Assembly (NCBI GenBank): GCA_937936695.1
Contig: CALHCK010000120.1
Location: 1-9,166 of the forward strand
Direction of reading: 5' to 3'
Origin: an uncultured Polaribacter sp.
Lineage (GTDB): Bacteria; Bacteroidota; Bacteroidia; Flavobacteriales; Flavobacteriaceae
DNA length: 9,166 bases
Shown here piece by piece: positions 7,282 through 9,166 of the stretch. The translations under genes and the position numbers were made by a program. Every line of letters begins with the position of its first letter. The stretch's first letter is position 1. The notes beneath the pieces are model-generated. The model worked only from the letters and a program-made list of their open reading frames with translations. It made no database searches and was not told where the DNA came from.

Positions 7282-7782
7282 TTAGATTTTTTCTTTGTTT
7301 TTTTCTTTTATAACAGCAGGAAATATCATTGGTGCAATTTGCTTTACTGGTTTGTATAAAATAGATTGTTCTAATTGCTCTTTTTCTACAAAAGCAAAAG
7401 ATGTATTTATCTTTTCAAAAAATATAAAAAGAACACTTAATATTACACCTAATTTTAAAGCTCCAAATATTCCTCCAGTAATTTTATTTATTAGCCCAAG
7501 AGCAGCAAAGTTTGCTAATTTGGTTAATAATTTACCTAATAAAGCAATAATTACTATGATGATTATAAATGTAACCGCAAAAGAAGTTAATGAAATATAT
7601 TCGCTTTTCCAAGATACATATTTTTTTAGAAAATCTGAAGCAAAATAAGAAAAATGAATAGAGCCATAAACACCCGCAACTAAAGCGGTTAACGAAGCAA
7701 CTTCTACAAATAGCCCTTTTATTATGCCTCTAATAAAACCAAAGAGTAATACTATTGTAATTATAATATCAAAAATGTTCAT
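7282..7782 (-). CDS. CvpA-family inner-membrane protein
   Basis: This is a 166-aa integral membrane protein with about four spans (roughly 2-18, 25-46, 63-86 and 101-122) and a charged C-terminal tail ending EKNKEKI. The CvpA signature is visible: FGFIRGIIKGLFVEV at 14-28 with conserved glycines, and NKITGGIFGALKLGV at 99-113. The length is normal for the family. Family knowledge: Escherichia coli CvpA is linked to colicin V production and purF expression, but in most bacteria the role is unresolved and envelope-related. The start is the only good N-terminal methionine, and it sits 14 bp after a promoter-like TAGGTTTG on the - strand. It is the first gene of a likely two-gene unit with the exported protein downstream. 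Hydrophilic reading frames on the opposite strand here are shadows. Confidence 0.9.
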   Translation of the reverse strand: MNIFDIIITIVLLFGFIRGIIKGLFVEVASLTALVAGVYGSIHFSYFASDFLKKYVSWKSEYISLTSFAVTFIIIIVIIALLGKLLTKLANFAALGLINKITGGIFGALKLGVILSVLFIFFEKINTSFAFVEKEQLEQSILYKPVKQIAPMIFPAVIKEKNKEKI

Positions 7783-7796
7783 AAAAATTATTTATT

Positions 7797-7828
7797 CAAA
7801 CCTACATCTTTTTTTTATGATTTAAAAA
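7797..7828 (-). promoter_or_regulatory. Candidate Bacteroidota-type promoter for cvpA
   Basis: On the - strand TAGGTTTG (7804 to 7797) matches the Bacteroidota -7 consensus TAnnTTTG exactly. Nineteen bases upstream is TTTTT (7828 to 7824), a weaker fit to the -33 TTTG element. Transcription would begin about 5-10 bases before the cvpA ATG, giving a nearly leaderless message. This is called by pattern and spacing only. Confidence 0.45.
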
Positions 7829-7856
7829 TGTGGGTTGTATATTTACTTTTTAAACA

Positions 7857-8219
7857 ATGACTATGCCAATTATGACAACTCTAAAAGAGAAGTGGGAACA
7901 ACTAGTAAGTAAACTAACCAATCAGTTTGCAGATGGGGATGAGTTAAATATGGATGGGATTATTTACTTAATTGGGGTTCAAGAATTAGGTCAGGGACAT
8001 AAATCATTTAAAAAAGACGAAAAAGTAAACCTAATGCATATTGCAATTTGTAAATTATTAGAACCGTATGGTTATTACGAATTTGATTATTTTGATGTAG
8101 ATGGTTGGCCACATTATAAAGTGCTAACAGAGCTACCCGATTTAAAACCAGGAGAGCAAACAGTTTTAATGAAAGAAGCTATTATAAACTATTTTGAAGG
8201 GTTAAATTATATAAGCTAA
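7857..8219 (+). CDS. Conserved hypothetical soluble protein, 120 aa
   Basis: I do not recognise a function. The 120-aa product has no signal peptide or membrane span and is probably cytoplasmic. It looks mostly helical, with a helix at about 8-24, an acidic turn (FADGDELNMDG), then IIYLIGVQELGQGHKSF at 35-51 and HIAICKLLEPYGYYEF at 61-76. A striking aromatic-acidic patch, FDYFDVDGWPHY, lies at 76-87. I recall near-identical patches in uncharacterised proteins of other Flavobacteriia, so this is probably a genuine conserved family. An in-frame stop at 7851 limits the start to ATG 7857 or the close alternatives at 7863 and 7872. The gene is divergent from cvpA across 74 bp. The + strand there carries only TATATTTA (7838-7845), one base off the TAnnTTTG element, without a clear -33. 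Its TAA overlaps the promoter of the next gene. Confidence 0.85.
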   Translation: MTMPIMTTLKEKWEQLVSKLTNQFADGDELNMDGIIYLIGVQELGQGHKSFKKDEKVNLMHIAICKLLEPYGYYEFDYFDVDGWPHYKVLTELPDLKPGEQTVLMKEAIINYFEGLNYIS

Positions 8220-8224
8220 TTTTG
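8193..8224 (+). promoter_or_regulatory. Candidate Bacteroidota-type promoter for the exported DUF4369-like gene
   Basis: TTTG (8193-8196) and TAATTTTG (8217-8224) match both elements of the Bacteroidota promoter consensus (TTTG and TAnnTTTG), with a 20-base spacer that falls in the usual range. The -33 element lies in the last codons of the upstream gene and the -7 element includes its TAA stop. Transcription would begin near 8230, leaving a leader of about 30 bases before ATG 8262. The prediction is from pattern only, but both elements match exactly. Confidence 0.55.
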
Positions 8225-8261
8225 GTATACTTATTGACACAAAGAAATTAAAATACAAACA

Positions 8262-9166
8262 ATGAAAAAAATAGTACTATTTATTTTTCTGATATCTACA
8301 ATATCTTTTGCACAGTTTAAAGTAGAAGGTACAATGGTACCTACTATTAAAACAGACTGGGTTATTTTGTATAAAGTAGAAGGTACTAAGCAAAAGTTTA
8401 TAAAAAACACTACTATTAAAATAGATTCTGTAGCTATTCAAGGTAAAAAACAAGCTATAGGTACTTTTAGTTTTACATTACCTAAAACGGCAAAAGTGGG
8501 TGCTTACAGAATTAGCTATCGATTAAAAGGTGGTGGTTTTGTAGATTTTTTTTACAATAAAGAAGATGTTAGTTTTGGTTTTCATCCAGACTACCCTAGT
8601 CAGTCCGTTACTTTTTCTAAATCTAAAGAAAACATAACTTATAAAACATTTACAGAAGAATACACGAACACAAGGCATGAGTTAGATTCTATACAAGTAG
8701 CAGCTTTAAATAATATTGACACAGATTACCAAAAAGCATATAGTAAGGTTTATAACAAATTAACAAATCTGCATAAAAGTTATATTAAAAAAGCAGAAAA
8801 CATGTATGTTTTACCTTTTATAAAGGCATCTTACAGAGCACCATCAAAAGAATTATTAAAATCTCCGAAAGATTTTATATCAAGCATGAAAAATACTTTT
8901 TTTGATAGTACTGATTTTACTAATAAATCACTTTTAAATTCATCTTTTTTAGTAGATAGAATTACTGACTATGTTTTTTATGTAAATTATTCAGAAGATT
9001 TAGAAACGCAAAAGAAACTGTACAAAGAATCTGTAGAATTGCTAATACCTAAACTTAAAGATGATGTATTTAAAAAAGAAGTTTTAGAGTTTTTAATTAA
9101 TAGGTTTGAAAATCAAAAAAATATAGCATTAGTAGATTTTTTATTAGAAACTCAGTATAATAAATT
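8262..9166 (+). CDS. Exported DUF4369-like protein, 3' end outside window
   Basis: The frame is open from ATG 8262 to the window edge (301 residues and two bases), so the C-terminus is missing. A signal peptide covers about 1-18 (MKKIVLFIFLISTISFAQ). Residues 20-120 form a beta-rich domain: FKVEGTM, DWVILYKVEGTK, then GTFSFTLPKTAKVGAYRI and VDFFYNKEDVSFGFHP. This resembles the N-terminal domain (DUF4369-like) of Bacteroidota proteins that end in a thioredoxin or TlpA/AhpC-like domain. Residues 130-300 are mostly helical and charged, also usual for the middle of such proteins. A C-terminal thioredoxin fold with a CxxC motif would be expected beyond the window, but I cannot see it. The start is supported by the signal peptide and by a good promoter 38 bases upstream. 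The protein should act in the periplasm or at the cell envelope; a redox role is inference. Confidence 0.82.
   Translation, partial: MKKIVLFIFLISTISFAQFKVEGTMVPTIKTDWVILYKVEGTKQKFIKNTTIKIDSVAIQGKKQAIGTFSFTLPKTAKVGAYRISYRLKGGGFVDFFYNKEDVSFGFHPDYPSQSVTFSKSKENITYKTFTEEYTNTRHELDSIQVAALNNIDTDYQKAYSKVYNKLTNLHKSYIKKAENMYVLPFIKASYRAPSKELLKSPKDFISSMKNTFFDSTDFTNKSLLNSSFLVDRITDYVFYVNYSEDLETQKKLYKESVELLIPKLKDDVFKKEVLEFLINRFENQKNIALVDFLLETQYNK

Noticed and set aside
7295..7648. A 117-residue + strand frame opposite cvpA
   Set aside because: The - strand frame has a clear CvpA signature and membrane spans; the + frame shows no family pattern.
8234..8239. TTGACA resembling a sigma-70 -35 box
   Set aside because: A matching -10 would fall at the start codon at 8262. 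Bacteroidota use TTTG/TAnnTTTG elements, and a better one lies at 8193-8224.

Overview
This window looks like chromosomal DNA from a marine-type member of the Flavobacteriia (Bacteroidota), most like Polaribacter, Tenacibaculum and relatives. The reasons are the very AT-rich sequence (about 30% GC by eye), the Bacteroidota-type bat gene order, starts without Shine-Dalgarno sequences, exported proteins with short signal peptides ending in AQ, and two matches to the Bacteroidota promoter consensus TAnnTTTG. Genus level is an inference. I see no tRNA or rRNA gene, CRISPR array, transposon, phage gene or attachment site.

Positions 1-5042 hold the distal part of a bat (Bacteroides aerotolerance) operon, all on the + strand: the 3' end of batA, then batB, batC, batD and batE. 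Gaps run from 42 bp (batA/batB) to 1-2 bp (batB/batC, batD/batE), so one transcript is likely. BatA and BatB are membrane-anchored von Willebrand A proteins with intact visible MIDAS residues. BatC and BatE are exported TPR proteins. BatD is a large exported protein with one membrane span and a cytoplasmic tail. Together they read as an envelope complex whose MoxR ATPase and DUF58 partners would lie upstream, outside the window. The molecular job of the complex is not established.

Positions 5219-6772 (+) encode a SulP-family anion transporter with a C-terminal STAS-like domain. It is followed by a strong two-way hairpin terminator (6791-6832). Two genes run towards it on the - strand: a CvpA-family membrane protein (7282-7782) and, downstream of it, a small exported protein (6852-7223). 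A 74-bp divergent region separates cvpA from a conserved but uncharacterised 120-aa soluble protein (7857-8219, +). At the right edge an exported DUF4369-like protein starts at 8262 and runs off the window. Its likely promoter, TTTG-N20-TAATTTTG, overlaps the end of the preceding gene.

No clear undescribed system is present; this is mostly a housekeeping-like flavobacterial region. The points most worth a second look are the predicted topology of the Bat complex, the disordered charged linker in BatC, the STAS change and missing carbonic anhydrase neighbour of the SulP gene, and the two uncharacterised small proteins.
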